Shown: positions 10,155 through 20,218 of the stretch, one piece after another
Layout of the letters: the number at the start of each line of letters is the position of its first letter
How positions within the stretch are numbered: the first letter of the stretch is position 1
Source: Acidimicrobiia bacterium
GTDB taxonomy: Bacteria; Actinomycetota; Acidimicrobiia; Spongiisociales; ZC4RG35
DNA length: 56,771 nucleotides
Reading direction: 5' to 3'
Assembly (NCBI GenBank): GCA_012270885.1
Contig: JAAXHN010000043.1
Span: 1-56,771, forward strand
Translations under genes and position numbers: made by a program
The notes under the pieces: generated by a model
What the model saw: the letters and a program-made list of their open reading frames with translations, nothing else
Told to the model about the DNA's origin: nothing
Databases searched by the model: none

Positions 10155-11197
10155 CAGAAGCTCCCCTCCAGCGCGGTTCGGGGATCAGCAAACGGAGACT
10201 CGGCGGCGAATCTCGCGGCATCATCGATCTCTTTGTCAACAGCGGCCTCGATACCGGCGAGGGCGGCCAGTTCCAACCGGCCGGATACGGCCTGGCGGAA
10301 CCGGTGGAGAGGATCGTTCCGGCGGGCCTCCTCCACCTCCCGGCGATCCCGGTAGAGGTGCTCGGCGTCACCCAGATTATGACCCCGCCATCGGTAGCAC
10401 TTGGCCTCGATCAGGGTGGGACCATCCCCGGCCCGCGCCCGCTCCACCGCGGTCTCGGCCGCCGCATACACCGAGAAAACATCGATCCCGTCCACCACCA
10501 CACCCGGTATTCCGTATCCTTCCGCCCGCGACGCGATATCGGGGTTCAACTGCATCTCATCCGCCCGGAAAGAGTGAGCGTATCCGTTGTTCTCCACCAC
10601 GAAAACCGCCGGCAGGCGCCAGATAGCCGCCAGGTTGAGCGTCTCGTGAAAGACCCCCTGCCCAACCGCCCCGTCCCCCAGGAAGGCCACCGCGACGAGG
10701 GGGTCCCCCCTCAGATCGAAACTCAGGGCCGCTCCCGTGGCCAGCAGGCCGCTTCCCCCGATGATGGGACTCTGACCGATGAACCCGTGCTCGGTGCTGA
10801 CGATGTGCATCGATCCGCCCTTTCCCCCGCAGTACCCCGTGGCCCTACCCCACAGTTCGGCGCAGATCGGTCCGAGTTCGGCACCCTTGGCTATCGCATG
10901 CCCGTGGCCGCGGTGAGTCGAGGTGACCACGTCACTGGTCCTGAGAGCGGCGCACACCCCCGCCGGGATCGCCTCCTGCCCCATCGAGGAGTGGAAAGGT
11001 CCGTACAGGTCTCCGGCCAGGTGGGCGCGTTCCATCGTTACCTCGAACCGCCGGATGGTGTACATGGTCTTGAAGATCTCGAGAAGCCGGGCGTCGCTCA
11101 AGCCGTGAAACTTGGTGCCCCTAGCAGGGGTGCTGCCACCCCGGTCGGCTACGGGAGGGGAAGTAACCGAGGAGATGAGGCCGGCGCCCTCGGTCAT
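10154..11197 (-). CDS. 2-oxoacid dehydrogenase E1 alpha subunit
   Basis: HRGHGHAIAKG, GKGGSMHI, TPP motif GDGAVGQG...VVENN. Confidence 0.95.
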   Translation of the reverse strand: MTEGAGLISSVTSPPVADRGGSTPARGTKFHGLSDARLLEIFKTMYTIRRFEVTMERAHLAGDLYGPFHSSMGQEAIPAGVCAALRTSDVVTSTHRGHGHAIAKGAELGPICAELWGRATGYCGGKGGSMHIVSTEHGFIGQSPIIGGSGLLATGAALSFDLRGDPLVAVAFLGDGAVGQGVFHETLNLAAIWRLPAVFVVENNGYAHSFRADEMQLNPDIASRAEGYGIPGVVVDGIDVFSVYAAAETAVERARAGDGPTLIEAKCYRWRGHNLGDAEHLYRDRREVEEARRNDPLHRFRQAVSGRLELAALAGIEAAVDKEIDDAARFAAESPFADPRTALEGSF

Positions 11198-12426
11198 GTT
11201 CCCGCCCCTGTACCCAACCCCCCGTCATGATCCCCACCCGTGCGCACGACACCCCGGTCGACCAGTTCCTCGATCGCTTCGGGCGAATAGTCAATCTTTT
11301 TCATCAGCACCTCGGCGGTGTGCTCCCCCAGCATGGGGGCGGATTGGTTCGGATGGCGCCAGCGGCTGAGCTTCACTGGGCTGGTCAGATAGGAAAGATC
11401 ACCCAGGACGGGGTGCCGGTACTGCCGGACCATGTCCCTCGCCAGGACCTGTGGGTCCGTGAATACCTCGGCGATGTCATTGACCGGAGCCACCGGGAGA
11501 TCGTATTCCTCCGTCATCCCCATCCATTCGGCCTTGGTCCGGCGAGCAAACTCGCCCGTCAGGATCTCCTCGACGAATGAACGGTTTTCCAAGCGGGCGG
11601 CGTTGTCCCTGGTGCGGGGATCGTCCTTGAGGTCGGGACGCCCTATGGCGTCACACAGGTTTCTCCAGAACTTGTCACCGCGGGCGGCCACCACCACGAA
11701 GCCATCCTTCGCCGCCAGGGCCTGCCAGGGCACGATGTGTGCATGGGCGGTCCCCCGCCGCTCGATCACCGCCCCGGTGTTCAGGTGGTCGAAGGCGTCA
11801 TAGGACAGCATCGAGACCAACGCATCGAGCATCGAGATGTCGGCGTGCTGGCCTTCTCCATGAAGCTCTCGGCCCACCAGGGCGCCCAGCACCGCCAGAG
11901 CGGTGAAGATCCCGCCGCAAATGTCGGCGATGGGAATCCCCACCCGCGCCGGGGGACCGTCGCCCGGGCCGGTCATGTCCAGCAGGCCACTGTAAGCCTG
12001 CACCACCAGATCGAAGGCCGGACGATCGCGGGCCGGCCCGGTGGCGCCGAAGCCGGTGATCGAGACGGTGATGATCCGGGGGTTGTGTCGGGAAAGACTC
12101 TCGGGATCGATCCGCAGCCGCTCCATGACCCCGGGACGGAAGTTGTCGATCACCACGTCCGAGCTGGTCACAAGGTCATAGAAGATCTCTCGCCCCGCCT
12201 CGCTTTTGAGGTCAAGCACCATACTCTTCTTCCCTCTGTTCATCTGCAGGTGAATGGCGCTCTCGGATCCCACCGGGGTGATTCTCGGGTTCCGGGCCGC
12301 ATCGCCCCAGGGAGGCTCGATCTTGATCACCTCGGCACCCAGGTCGGCGAGAATCATCCCCCCGTAGGTGCCGGCGATCACCTGACCCAACTCCAGGACC
12401 GTCACCCCCGAGAGCATGCCCTTCAT
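11194..12426 (-). CDS. CaiB/BaiF family III CoA-transferase
   Basis: LSGVTVLELGQVIAGTYGGMILADLGAEVIKIE, NRGKKSMVLDLK, VIDNFRPGVMERL. Confidence 0.95.
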   Translation of the reverse strand: MKGMLSGVTVLELGQVIAGTYGGMILADLGAEVIKIEPPWGDAARNPRITPVGSESAIHLQMNRGKKSMVLDLKSEAGREIFYDLVTSSDVVIDNFRPGVMERLRIDPESLSRHNPRIITVSITGFGATGPARDRPAFDLVVQAYSGLLDMTGPGDGPPARVGIPIADICGGIFTALAVLGALVGRELHGEGQHADISMLDALVSMLSYDAFDHLNTGAVIERRGTAHAHIVPWQALAAKDGFVVVAARGDKFWRNLCDAIGRPDLKDDPRTRDNAARLENRSFVEEILTGEFARRTKAEWMGMTEEYDLPVAPVNDIAEVFTDPQVLARDMVRQYRHPVLGDLSYLTSPVKLSRWRHPNQSAPMLGEHTAEVLMKKIDYSPEAIEELVDRGVVRTGGDHDGGLGTGAGT

Positions 12427-12471
12427 TCCGGCCCCAGCCTTCCCGGTCGCAACTCCGTACGGATCAAGCGG

Positions 12472-13827
12472 TCAGTCCTCCTTGATGGTCTCCATCACCC
12501 TCTGGCAGACTTCCAGCACCTGATCGATCTCGGCCTGGCTCTGGGCCGCGTTGGTGAAGCCCAGGTGATAGGGGGTGATGTATATCCCGTGAGCCACCAG
12601 ACCCAGATAGAAGGTCCCTGCCATCTCCCGGTCGCTGGCCAGCACATCGCGGATGGTGCGCACCGGTTCGTCAGCGAAGTACACCCCGAAGATGGGGCCC
12701 TGTCCGGTGGCCTGGACCGGCAGTCCCAGGTTGGCGCCGATCTTTTCTATACCCTTTCGCACCTGCTCGCCGGTCTCCTCGAGGTTCTCGTAAACGCCGG
12801 GTTTCTCCAACTCCGAAAGCATCGCAATCCCGGCCGCCAACGACGCCAGGTTGGTCTGGAAGGTCCCCGACTGGAAGATGGTGACCCGCCTGTCGTCGGC
12901 ATCCCGGGGGGGAGTGACGACGTGGTCCATGACGTCGCGCCGGCCTCCGAAGGCGCCCATCGGAAGTCCTCCTCCGATGGTCTTGGCCAGCGCCACCAGG
13001 TCCGGGGTGACTCCCGTGACCGCCGTGCTCCCGCCCAGGGCAACCCTGAACCCCGTGATCACCTCGTCGAAGATCAGGAGGATACCGTGGTGAGCGGTGA
13101 CCTCCCGCAACGCCTCCAGGAACCTCTCGTCGGCCACGATCCCCGCCATCCAGGTCCCCCCCACCGCTTCCACCACCACCCCGGCCAACTCCGAAGCGTG
13201 TTCCTCGATCAGGGCCACCGTGGCGTCAGTGTTGTTGTACGGCAGGACCACGGTGTCGTCCAGGACGCTCTGGGGTATCCCGGCTCCCTCGGGAAGGGAG
13301 ACCGGACGCTCCTCAGGCCCGGCGAAGGAGGTTCCGCTCACCAGCAGGTTGTCGTAGCCGCCGTGGAAATTGCCTTCGAATTTGCCGATCTTCTGTCTGC
13401 CAGTGAAAGCGCGGGCCACCCGCATCGACATGTGCACCGCCTCCGAACCGGTGTGCACGAAGCGAATCATCTCCATGTGCGGCATGTGCTTTCGGATCTT
13501 CTCTGCCAGGACCAGGTTGTTGGGAGAGGGCGCGATGGTGCTGGTGCCGGAGGAGAGTTGCTTCGCCACCGCATCCATCACTGCGGGCGGCGAGTGTCCC
13601 AGGATGTGGGGGCCACCCCCAATCAACGAGTCGATGTATCGGTTGCCGTCCACATCCCAGAGAAAGGGCCCGCGCGCCGCTTCCACATACAGGGGATACG
13701 GGGGGCGGAACCCGGCGTTGCCGGGGACGCCGCCCGGCAGGTGCCGTCTGGCTTCCTCGTAGAGCCGCAGGGATCCGGGTGTGCGTTGCGTGTACAGGTC
13801 TACAAACTTTGATCGGGCGTCTGTCAT
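12472..13827 (-). CDS. class III PLP aminotransferase, glutamate-1-semialdehyde aminomutase-like (copy 2)
   Basis: GSEAVHMSMRVARAFTGR, FEGNFHGGYD, IFDEVITGFR, AKTIGGGLP. Confidence 0.93.
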   Translation of the reverse strand: MTDARSKFVDLYTQRTPGSLRLYEEARRHLPGGVPGNAGFRPPYPLYVEAARGPFLWDVDGNRYIDSLIGGGPHILGHSPPAVMDAVAKQLSSGTSTIAPSPNNLVLAEKIRKHMPHMEMIRFVHTGSEAVHMSMRVARAFTGRQKIGKFEGNFHGGYDNLLVSGTSFAGPEERPVSLPEGAGIPQSVLDDTVVLPYNNTDATVALIEEHASELAGVVVEAVGGTWMAGIVADERFLEALREVTAHHGILLIFDEVITGFRVALGGSTAVTGVTPDLVALAKTIGGGLPMGAFGGRRDVMDHVVTPPRDADDRRVTIFQSGTFQTNLASLAAGIAMLSELEKPGVYENLEETGEQVRKGIEKIGANLGLPVQATGQGPIFGVYFADEPVRTIRDVLASDREMAGTFYLGLVAHGIYITPYHLGFTNAAQSQAEIDQVLEVCQRVMETIKED

Positions 13828-15671
13828 GGCAGTTTCTCTCCTGTGTTCGATCGGGCGGCGCGCATCTCGGCGCGCAAGTCTTGGGTTGCTTCAACGTCTA
13901 TCCGGTAATCGAGAAGATCGGCGTCTTGTACCTCGATCACCACTCCGTAATCGGAGAGCGCCGATTCGATCGAGACGTACCGGTCCAGCACATCTTCCAG
14001 CACCGCTTCGGGTTCACGGTCCAGTGGATCGCCGTACCCGCCGCCTCCCGACGACACGTGATAGAAGGTGCCGTGCCGGCCCACGAACTCGTCGGCGAAG
14101 TAGATGGGAAGGTCCTCCTCCTCGTCGGTGCCCACATTCTTGGCGACCCGGATGGGGATCCCGTCCTCCCCTCCGAACAACCCGCGGGGTCCCCCAGGGC
14201 CTTCCTCGCCCCGGTCGGCAATGTAGGACAGCCGCACACCGCCGGCGTTCTCGGCTCGGAGCACCGACTCCAGCCCTGCACCTCCTCGCCACCGTCCCGC
14301 GCCCATCGAGTCGGTGACCGGCGCCAGACGGTCGAAGGTGACCGGCCACATCCTCTCGATCACCTCGCTCGACTGGTTGAGGATGCCCAGCCCGAAGATA
14401 GCGGCCCCGCAGTCCCGTCCGTCGGCGCCGTACTTTCCTCCCCAACCGCCGGTGTGCCAGTGGTAGTAGACGAAGTAGTTGTTGTGCCGCCCGGGACGGT
14501 CGTCCACCCCGCCGGCCACCACGTACTCGAGGTTGAAGTTACCGGCGAAGGAGCGTTGGGGCGCCACCTGCGCCCACACCCGCTGGACGCAGGCGGTGGT
14601 CTTCTCGTAGGCCCCCGACACCTCCCCGCAAACCGCATAGGGCCGGACCGCGTTTACCACGCTGGTCTCGGGGAATATCGCTTTAATGATGCGCAGCCAC
14701 CCGGCATTCATCAGAGGCTTGGGAAAGATGTATTTGGTGCCGGCCACCAGCGCTCCGGTGGTCGAACCGCGGGTGCCATTCATGCCCGACTGCACGGGCG
14801 GCCCGGACTCTGTCATGTCATAGATGACCCGCGGGGGGTCGTGCTGGATAGTCATCTTGAGAGAGACCTTCACCGGACCATCCTCGGGCGCCTGGGGATC
14901 GTAGTCGATGAAGTCGTCGGTCTCCCAGGTACCCTCGGGGCACCGGAGGATCTCGGCGGCCAGTTCGCGCTCGGAATGGTCGAGCGTCCCTTCCATGGAG
15001 CCCACCACAGTCTCCAGCCCGTACTTCTCTATAAGGGTGTGGAGACGGCTCTCCCCCACCCGGGCCGCCTCGATGTGAGCGATCAGATCACCGGTCGAGT
15101 TGACCGGCAGGCGGATGTTAGCCATTATCAGGTTCTTCACGTCATGGCGGATCACACGCCGTGAAACGACCTTGAGCGGGGGGATTACCAGCCCTTCGGC
15201 ATAGATGTCGGCGGCCAGCGCGTTCATCGAGCCGGGAGTGGGGCCACCCACATCCGACCAGTGGCCCTTGGTGGCAGTGAAGGCGATCAGTTCGCCCTCC
15301 CAGAAGATCGGGCTGATGAAGGTCATGTCGGGAAGATGGGTCCCTCCCCGGTAGGGCTCGTTGAAGGCGTACACGTCCCCTTCCTCGATGCCTCCCTCCA
15401 CGTTGGCGAAGTCCTCGATCACCGACTGAGTGCTGGGTTGCAGTGCACCGACATGGACCGCCACATCCCGGGTGCCCTGGGCGACCAGTTCGCCCTGGGC
15501 GTTCATCAGTCCACCGCTGACATCCCCGCAGTAGATCACAAACGACAGGCAGGCGTCCCGCAGGGCTTCCACCATCTCGTCCACCAGGCTGACGAAGGCA
15601 CTGGAGAGAATCGAGAAAGTCACGGGATCGACTCCCTGGGCCAGGTCCGGCCCGTGGCGCTCGGTGTTCAT
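13824..15671 (-). CDS. hyuB: hydantoinase B / oxoprolinase B subunit (copy 2); start at MNTERHGPD, ORF track 16112 start is too long
   Basis: FNEPYRGGTHLPDMT, SDVGGPTPGSM, GGGGYGDPLDRE; ATGA overlap with HyuA2. Confidence 0.93.
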   Translation of the reverse strand: MNTERHGPDLAQGVDPVTFSILSSAFVSLVDEMVEALRDACLSFVIYCGDVSGGLMNAQGELVAQGTRDVAVHVGALQPSTQSVIEDFANVEGGIEEGDVYAFNEPYRGGTHLPDMTFISPIFWEGELIAFTATKGHWSDVGGPTPGSMNALAADIYAEGLVIPPLKVVSRRVIRHDVKNLIMANIRLPVNSTGDLIAHIEAARVGESRLHTLIEKYGLETVVGSMEGTLDHSERELAAEILRCPEGTWETDDFIDYDPQAPEDGPVKVSLKMTIQHDPPRVIYDMTESGPPVQSGMNGTRGSTTGALVAGTKYIFPKPLMNAGWLRIIKAIFPETSVVNAVRPYAVCGEVSGAYEKTTACVQRVWAQVAPQRSFAGNFNLEYVVAGGVDDRPGRHNNYFVYYHWHTGGWGGKYGADGRDCGAAIFGLGILNQSSEVIERMWPVTFDRLAPVTDSMGAGRWRGGAGLESVLRAENAGGVRLSYIADRGEEGPGGPRGLFGGEDGIPIRVAKNVGTDEEEDLPIYFADEFVGRHGTFYHVSSGGGGYGDPLDREPEAVLEDVLDRYVSIESALSDYGVVIEVQDADLLDYRIDVEATQDLRAEMRAARSNTGEKLP

Positions 15672-17728
15672 TCGGCGCCTCCTGTTCCAGTGGTGTCGAG
15701 CACCAGATTGAGGTACCGGTCCACATACAGACTCACTCCGGGTGGCGCCAGGGTCGTGGAGTCCATCTGCTCCACCACGGCCGGCCCCACCGTCCGGAAC
15801 CCCACCGGCAGGGAAGGCCGGGACCACACCGGCGTGTCGACCCACCCTCCCGCCTCTCGCCAGTAGACGGGACGCGAGGCTGGAGCGCCCGGCGCGGCGC
15901 AAGCCCGCCCGACCGCCTTTGGTCGGTACTTGTCGGAGGTCCCCGTTCCGGTGACGTTGATGCCGTGGATCTCCACTTCCCGTTCCCCCAGATCGAAGGT
16001 GAACCGCTGCAGATACAGCTTCCTGAAGAGTTCCACGCTCTCTGAAAGACTCTCGGTGGTCATCCTGCCGGTGACCGGGATGGCGAACACCCTCCACTGC
16101 CCCGCATAACACATGTCGATGGTCTTCTCCACGAACTGGTTCTCCGGCGCAATCCCCTCCCGGTCCAGGGCGGCCCGCACCCGGGCGTCGAATTCGTCGA
16201 AGCGATCGTTCATCTCGTCGATGTCAACCGCCGCCGCCTCCCCGTAGAACATGCTGGCGCCCAGGTCGTGGCGGATGTCTGCCATGAGACAACCCAGAGC
16301 CGAAGTGAGTCCTGGCCTGGGAGGCACCAGCACGGTGGGTATCCGCAACTCGGCCGCCACCCGCACCCCGTGGAACGGCCCTGCTCCGCCGAACGCCACC
16401 AGGGCGAAGTCGCGGGGGTCCAACCCGCGCCTCATGGTGGCCAGCCGGATGGCATTGGCCATGTTCGCCTCAGCCACCGCGATCACCGCCGCCGCCGCGG
16501 AGACCGAGTCGCTGCCCAGCCTGCGGCCGATCCCGTCATGGATCACCTTGTGGGCAAGCTCCGGCGAGATCTCCATCGCCCCGCCCAACATGGCACCCGG
16601 CCTCAGGTTCCCCATCACCACGTGGGCATCGGTGTTGGTGGGCTGGTCCCCTCCCTTCCCGTAACAGGCCGGTCCGGGTACGGCACCCATGCTGTGGGGA
16701 CCCGATCGGAGCTTTCCTCCCGGATCGAACCACGCCACCGAACCTCCACCCGCCCCCACGGTGATTATGTCCACCGCCGGGAACATGATCGGATGGCCCC
16801 ACTCCACCTCCCAGGTCTCGGTGGTTCTCAACTGTCCGTCCAGCGTCACCGAAACATCGGTGCTGGTTCCGCCGATGTCGAGGCCGATGATGTTCTCGAA
16901 GCCGGCCAATGCCCCTATCTCCCGGGCCGCGATCGCACCTGCCGATGGGCCCGAATTGGCGGTCCGGACCGGGATGTTTGAGGTGGCCTGCACCCCCATC
17001 AGGCCTCCTGCCGACTGCACGATCAGCACGTCACCGGGGTAGTCCCGGCTCCGCAGACCCTGCTCCAGAGCCTGCAGGTAATCGATCATCACCGGGATCA
17101 GGGCCACGTTGAGGATGGTGGTGGTGAAACGCTCGTATTCGAGAATGCGTGGGATGGTCTCATGGGAGGTGCGGACCAGCGCCTCCGGAAACTCCTCCAG
17201 GATGATCTCCTTCATTCTCCGTTCGTTGCGGCCATTGGTGTAGGAGTGCAGGAAACACACCGCGATGGTCCGGATGCCCCGTCCCCGCAGGATGCGGGCA
17301 ACCGCGCGGGCCTCCTCCTCGTCGAGAGGAGTACGCACCTCGCCGGAACTGAGGGTCCGCTCGGTGACTTCCAGGCGGTCCCGGGGCCTCACGATCGAGG
17401 AACGGGGAGACTCGTGGTAGATGTCCCAGATGTCCTCCTTGGAGCCTCGCGCGGCCTGGGTCAGCACGGCGGTGACGCCCCTCGTGGTCACCATTGCCAC
17501 CCTCGGGAGCCGTCTTTCTATCAAAGCGTTGGTGCCCAGGGTGGTTCCATGGGCGAAGGAGCGGAACCTCTCCCCGGTTAACCCTGCTTCGTCCATGGCA
17601 TTGAAGACTCCGGCGAACCCATCGGGAGTGGTGGGGGTCTTGACAACCTGCACCTCGCTGTCGGGGTCAGCCATCACCCAGTCGGTGAAAGTTCCGCCGA
17701 TGTCGACCCCGATCCTGAACTCGGCCAT
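15668..17728 (-). CDS. hyuA: hydantoinase A / oxoprolinase A subunit (copy 2)
   Basis: VDIGGTFTDWV, GTTLGTNALIER, LDIGGTSTDVS, GAGGGSVA, GGAGPFHG. Confidence 0.95.
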   Translation of the reverse strand: MAEFRIGVDIGGTFTDWVMADPDSEVQVVKTPTTPDGFAGVFNAMDEAGLTGERFRSFAHGTTLGTNALIERRLPRVAMVTTRGVTAVLTQAARGSKEDIWDIYHESPRSSIVRPRDRLEVTERTLSSGEVRTPLDEEEARAVARILRGRGIRTIAVCFLHSYTNGRNERRMKEIILEEFPEALVRTSHETIPRILEYERFTTTILNVALIPVMIDYLQALEQGLRSRDYPGDVLIVQSAGGLMGVQATSNIPVRTANSGPSAGAIAAREIGALAGFENIIGLDIGGTSTDVSVTLDGQLRTTETWEVEWGHPIMFPAVDIITVGAGGGSVAWFDPGGKLRSGPHSMGAVPGPACYGKGGDQPTNTDAHVVMGNLRPGAMLGGAMEISPELAHKVIHDGIGRRLGSDSVSAAAAVIAVAEANMANAIRLATMRRGLDPRDFALVAFGGAGPFHGVRVAAELRIPTVLVPPRPGLTSALGCLMADIRHDLGASMFYGEAAAVDIDEMNDRFDEFDARVRAALDREGIAPENQFVEKTIDMCYAGQWRVFAIPVTGRMTTESLSESVELFRKLYLQRFTFDLGEREVEIHGINVTGTGTSDKYRPKAVGRACAAPGAPASRPVYWREAGGWVDTPVWSRPSLPVGFRTVGPAVVEQMDSTTLAPPGVSLYVDRYLNLVLDTTGTGGAE

Positions 17729-18432
17729 CAGATCCCCAGGTAGGCTCGCCGCACGAGATCGCTCTCGAGCACATCTCGGGTTTCTCCGCTCTCGACCACC
17801 AGACCCGACTCCATCACATAGGCTTTCCGGGCGATCTCCAACGCCAGGAAGGCGTTCTGCTCCACCAGCAACACCGTCAACCCGTGGCGGTTGAGATCGA
17901 GAATGATCTCGGCCAGATGATCCACGATGATGGGGGCCAGGCCCGCCGACGGCTCGTCCAGAAGCAAGAGCCGGGGCTCGGCCATCAGGGCCCTGGCGAT
18001 GGCAAGCATCTGCTGCTCCCCGCCGCTCAGGGTTCCGGCGCGCTGGCGGGCCCGTTCGGAGAGACGCGGGAAGAACTCGAAGGCCCGCTCCAGCCGGCGA
18101 CGGTACTCGTCCTCCTCCTTCACCATGTGGGCGCCCATCTCCAGGTTCTCCAGAACCGTCATAGCGGGGAAGAGCTCCTTGCCCTGCGGCACGTGGCCCA
18201 GGCCCATGCCGACTATCTCGTGAGGTCTGAGGCTGTCGATTCTCTCACCCTCGAAGGAGATCTCGCCGCTCTGGGGTCTGAGCACTCCCGAGACGGTGAG
18301 CAGCAGGGTGGTCTTTCCCGCGCCGTTGGCTCCGATCACCGTCACCAGTTCACCCTCCGGCACGCTGATCGAGACATCGAAGAGCACCTGCACCCGCCCG
18401 TAGGCCACGTTGAGAGTGTTGATCTCAAGCAC
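17728..18432 (-). CDS. livF: branched-chain amino acid/amide-type ABC transporter ATP-binding protein LivF
   Basis: GANGAGKTT, LSGGEQQMLAIARALM, LLLDEPSAGLAP. Confidence 0.95.
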   Translation of the reverse strand: MLEINTLNVAYGRVQVLFDVSISVPEGELVTVIGANGAGKTTLLLTVSGVLRPQSGEISFEGERIDSLRPHEIVGMGLGHVPQGKELFPAMTVLENLEMGAHMVKEEDEYRRRLERAFEFFPRLSERARQRAGTLSGGEQQMLAIARALMAEPRLLLLDEPSAGLAPIIVDHLAEIILDLNRHGLTVLLVEQNAFLALEIARKAYVMESGLVVESGETRDVLESDLVRRAYLGI

Positions 18433-19192
18433 CGCGGCGTTTCCCCAGGTAGGCGGTGATCACATCGGGGTCACCCACTATCTCCTCCGGCGTCCCCTCG
18501 GCGATCTTGGCGCCGAAGTTGAGCACGGTGATCCGTGTGCAGATGTTGGTTATCAGGCGCATGTTGTGCTCCACCAGGAGGACCGTGACCCCCTGGCTGC
18601 GCAGCGTCCTGATCAGGTTCATCAAATAGGCCGCCTCCTCGGGGTTGAGGCCGGTGGCCGGTTCGTCCAGAAGCAGCATCCTGGGCTTGGCAGCCAGGGC
18701 GATGGCTATTTCCAGGTACCGGTGCTCTCCCGCCGAGAGGTCCCGGGCCACCGCTTCGATCCGCTCTTCGAGGCCCACAAAGGCCAGCAACTCCCGCACC
18801 CGGTCCTCGATCTCCGCGCTCTGCTTCCGAAATCTTTTGGATCTGGTCAGCGCCCCCACCAACGATGTGGGGTTGTTGAGATGGCTTCCGTGGAGTACGT
18901 TGTCCCGGACAGTTAGATTCTCGAACAGGGTGGTGATCTGGAAGGTGCGCACCAATCCCAGACGCGCCAGGTCGTGAGGTTGCTCGCCTGTCACCTCGGA
19001 ACCCCGGTACCTCACCATCCCCCGGGTTGGCTTGATGTAACCGGTTATCAGGTTCAGGGCGGTGGTCTTACCGGAACCGTTCGGTCCGATCAAACCCCGG
19101 ATCTCCCCCTCTTCGACAGACAGGTCCAACTCATCCACCGCCGACAGACCGCCGAACATCCTGGTCAGCCCGCTGGTCTCAAGTATCGGCAT
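18425..19192 (-). CDS. livG: branched-chain amino acid/amide-type ABC transporter ATP-binding protein LivG
   Basis: GPNGSGKTT, LSAGEHRYLEIAIALA, LLLDEPATGLNPEE. Confidence 0.95.
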   Translation of the reverse strand: MPILETSGLTRMFGGLSAVDELDLSVEEGEIRGLIGPNGSGKTTALNLITGYIKPTRGMVRYRGSEVTGEQPHDLARLGLVRTFQITTLFENLTVRDNVLHGSHLNNPTSLVGALTRSKRFRKQSAEIEDRVRELLAFVGLEERIEAVARDLSAGEHRYLEIAIALAAKPRMLLLDEPATGLNPEEAAYLMNLIRTLRSQGVTVLLVEHNMRLITNICTRITVLNFGAKIAEGTPEEIVGDPDVITAYLGKRRGA

Positions 19193-19194
19193 CC

Positions 19195-20217
19195 CTATCT
19201 CGCCTTCTCTGCTTCCAAAGCAAGATCATCACCCGCCGGGGCGCCGTCCGTGTCTTCATCGTTGCGTCCCCTAATGCGCCCCGCAACCTTCTGCAGGGCA
19301 GGAAAGACACCAATCGGCATGAACAGCACCACCAGCAGCAACACCACACCGAATATCACGAAGCGATATTCCTGCAGAGCCCGCAGCCACTCGCTCACCA
19401 GAACGAAGATCGCCGCACCCATTACCGGCCCCCACAGAGTCCCCGTCCCTCCCACCAGGACAACTATCAAGAAGATGAACATGTAGTCGAGACCCAACAG
19501 ATTCGGGTTTACGAACCGGAAGTGGTGGGCGTACAGGGCTCCGGAGAATCCCACCAGCGCGCAGGCGAAGGAGAATGCGAGAACATAGTATTTGGTGGCC
19601 GCAACACCGATGGACTTGGCGAGGTCCTCGTTTTCGTGAATGCTGCGCACACCTCTCCCGAAGCGGGAGGTTCGCAACCTCGACAAAAGGAACACAATGC
19701 CCAGCAGCAACAGCAGAGCGAAGTAGAAGTAGGCCAACTCCGACCGTATCTCCCAGCCGAACAGACTGGGCGGGGGAACCTGGCGCAGTCCTGACGGACC
19801 GCCGGTGACCGGCCTCCACCGCAGAGCCACCGTCCAGGCCAACACTCCGAAACCCAGGGTGACGATCGCCAGTTCAAGGTTGCGGGTGCGGCGCAGAGCG
19901 ATGTATCCGATCAGGAGACCCACCAGGCCGGCTGCCGCCGGCGCAGCCAGGAACCCTATCCAGGGAGATATCCCGAGATCGAGCGCCAGCTTGGCCGAGA
20001 CATAGGCGCCGAACCCCCAGAAGGCGGCGTGCCCGAAGGAGAACTGCCCCATCTCGCCCATGATGTAATCGAGACTGAGCCCGGCGATCGCATATATCAC
20101 AATCAGGACCAACAGCCCGCGGTTGTAGGTGTTGGTGAACAGGAACAGCGGCACCATCGCAACCGCCAGGAGCAACAAACCGCCCAGCCACCATCCCGGT
20201 GGGATTCTCAACCGCAC
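19195..20217 (-). CDS. livM: ABC transporter permease LivM
   Basis: multi-TM protein; GLSLDYIMGEMGQFSFGHAAFWGFGAY; gene order. Confidence 0.93.
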   Translation of the reverse strand: MRLRIPPGWWLGGLLLLAVAMVPLFLFTNTYNRGLLVLIVIYAIAGLSLDYIMGEMGQFSFGHAAFWGFGAYVSAKLALDLGISPWIGFLAAPAAAGLVGLLIGYIALRRTRNLELAIVTLGFGVLAWTVALRWRPVTGGPSGLRQVPPPSLFGWEIRSELAYFYFALLLLLGIVFLLSRLRTSRFGRGVRSIHENEDLAKSIGVAATKYYVLAFSFACALVGFSGALYAHHFRFVNPNLLGLDYMFIFLIVVLVGGTGTLWGPVMGAAIFVLVSEWLRALQEYRFVIFGVVLLLVVLFMPIGVFPALQKVAGRIRGRNDEDTDGAPAGDDLALEAEKAR

Positions 20218-20218
20218 G

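Noticed and set aside
11737-13812. 691-aa plus-strand ORF opposite caiB-like and AT2 genes
   Set aside because: Antisense open frame in high-GC DNA; composition rich in His/Arg/Gly/Pro with no domain pattern, while the minus strand encodes two clear enzymes.
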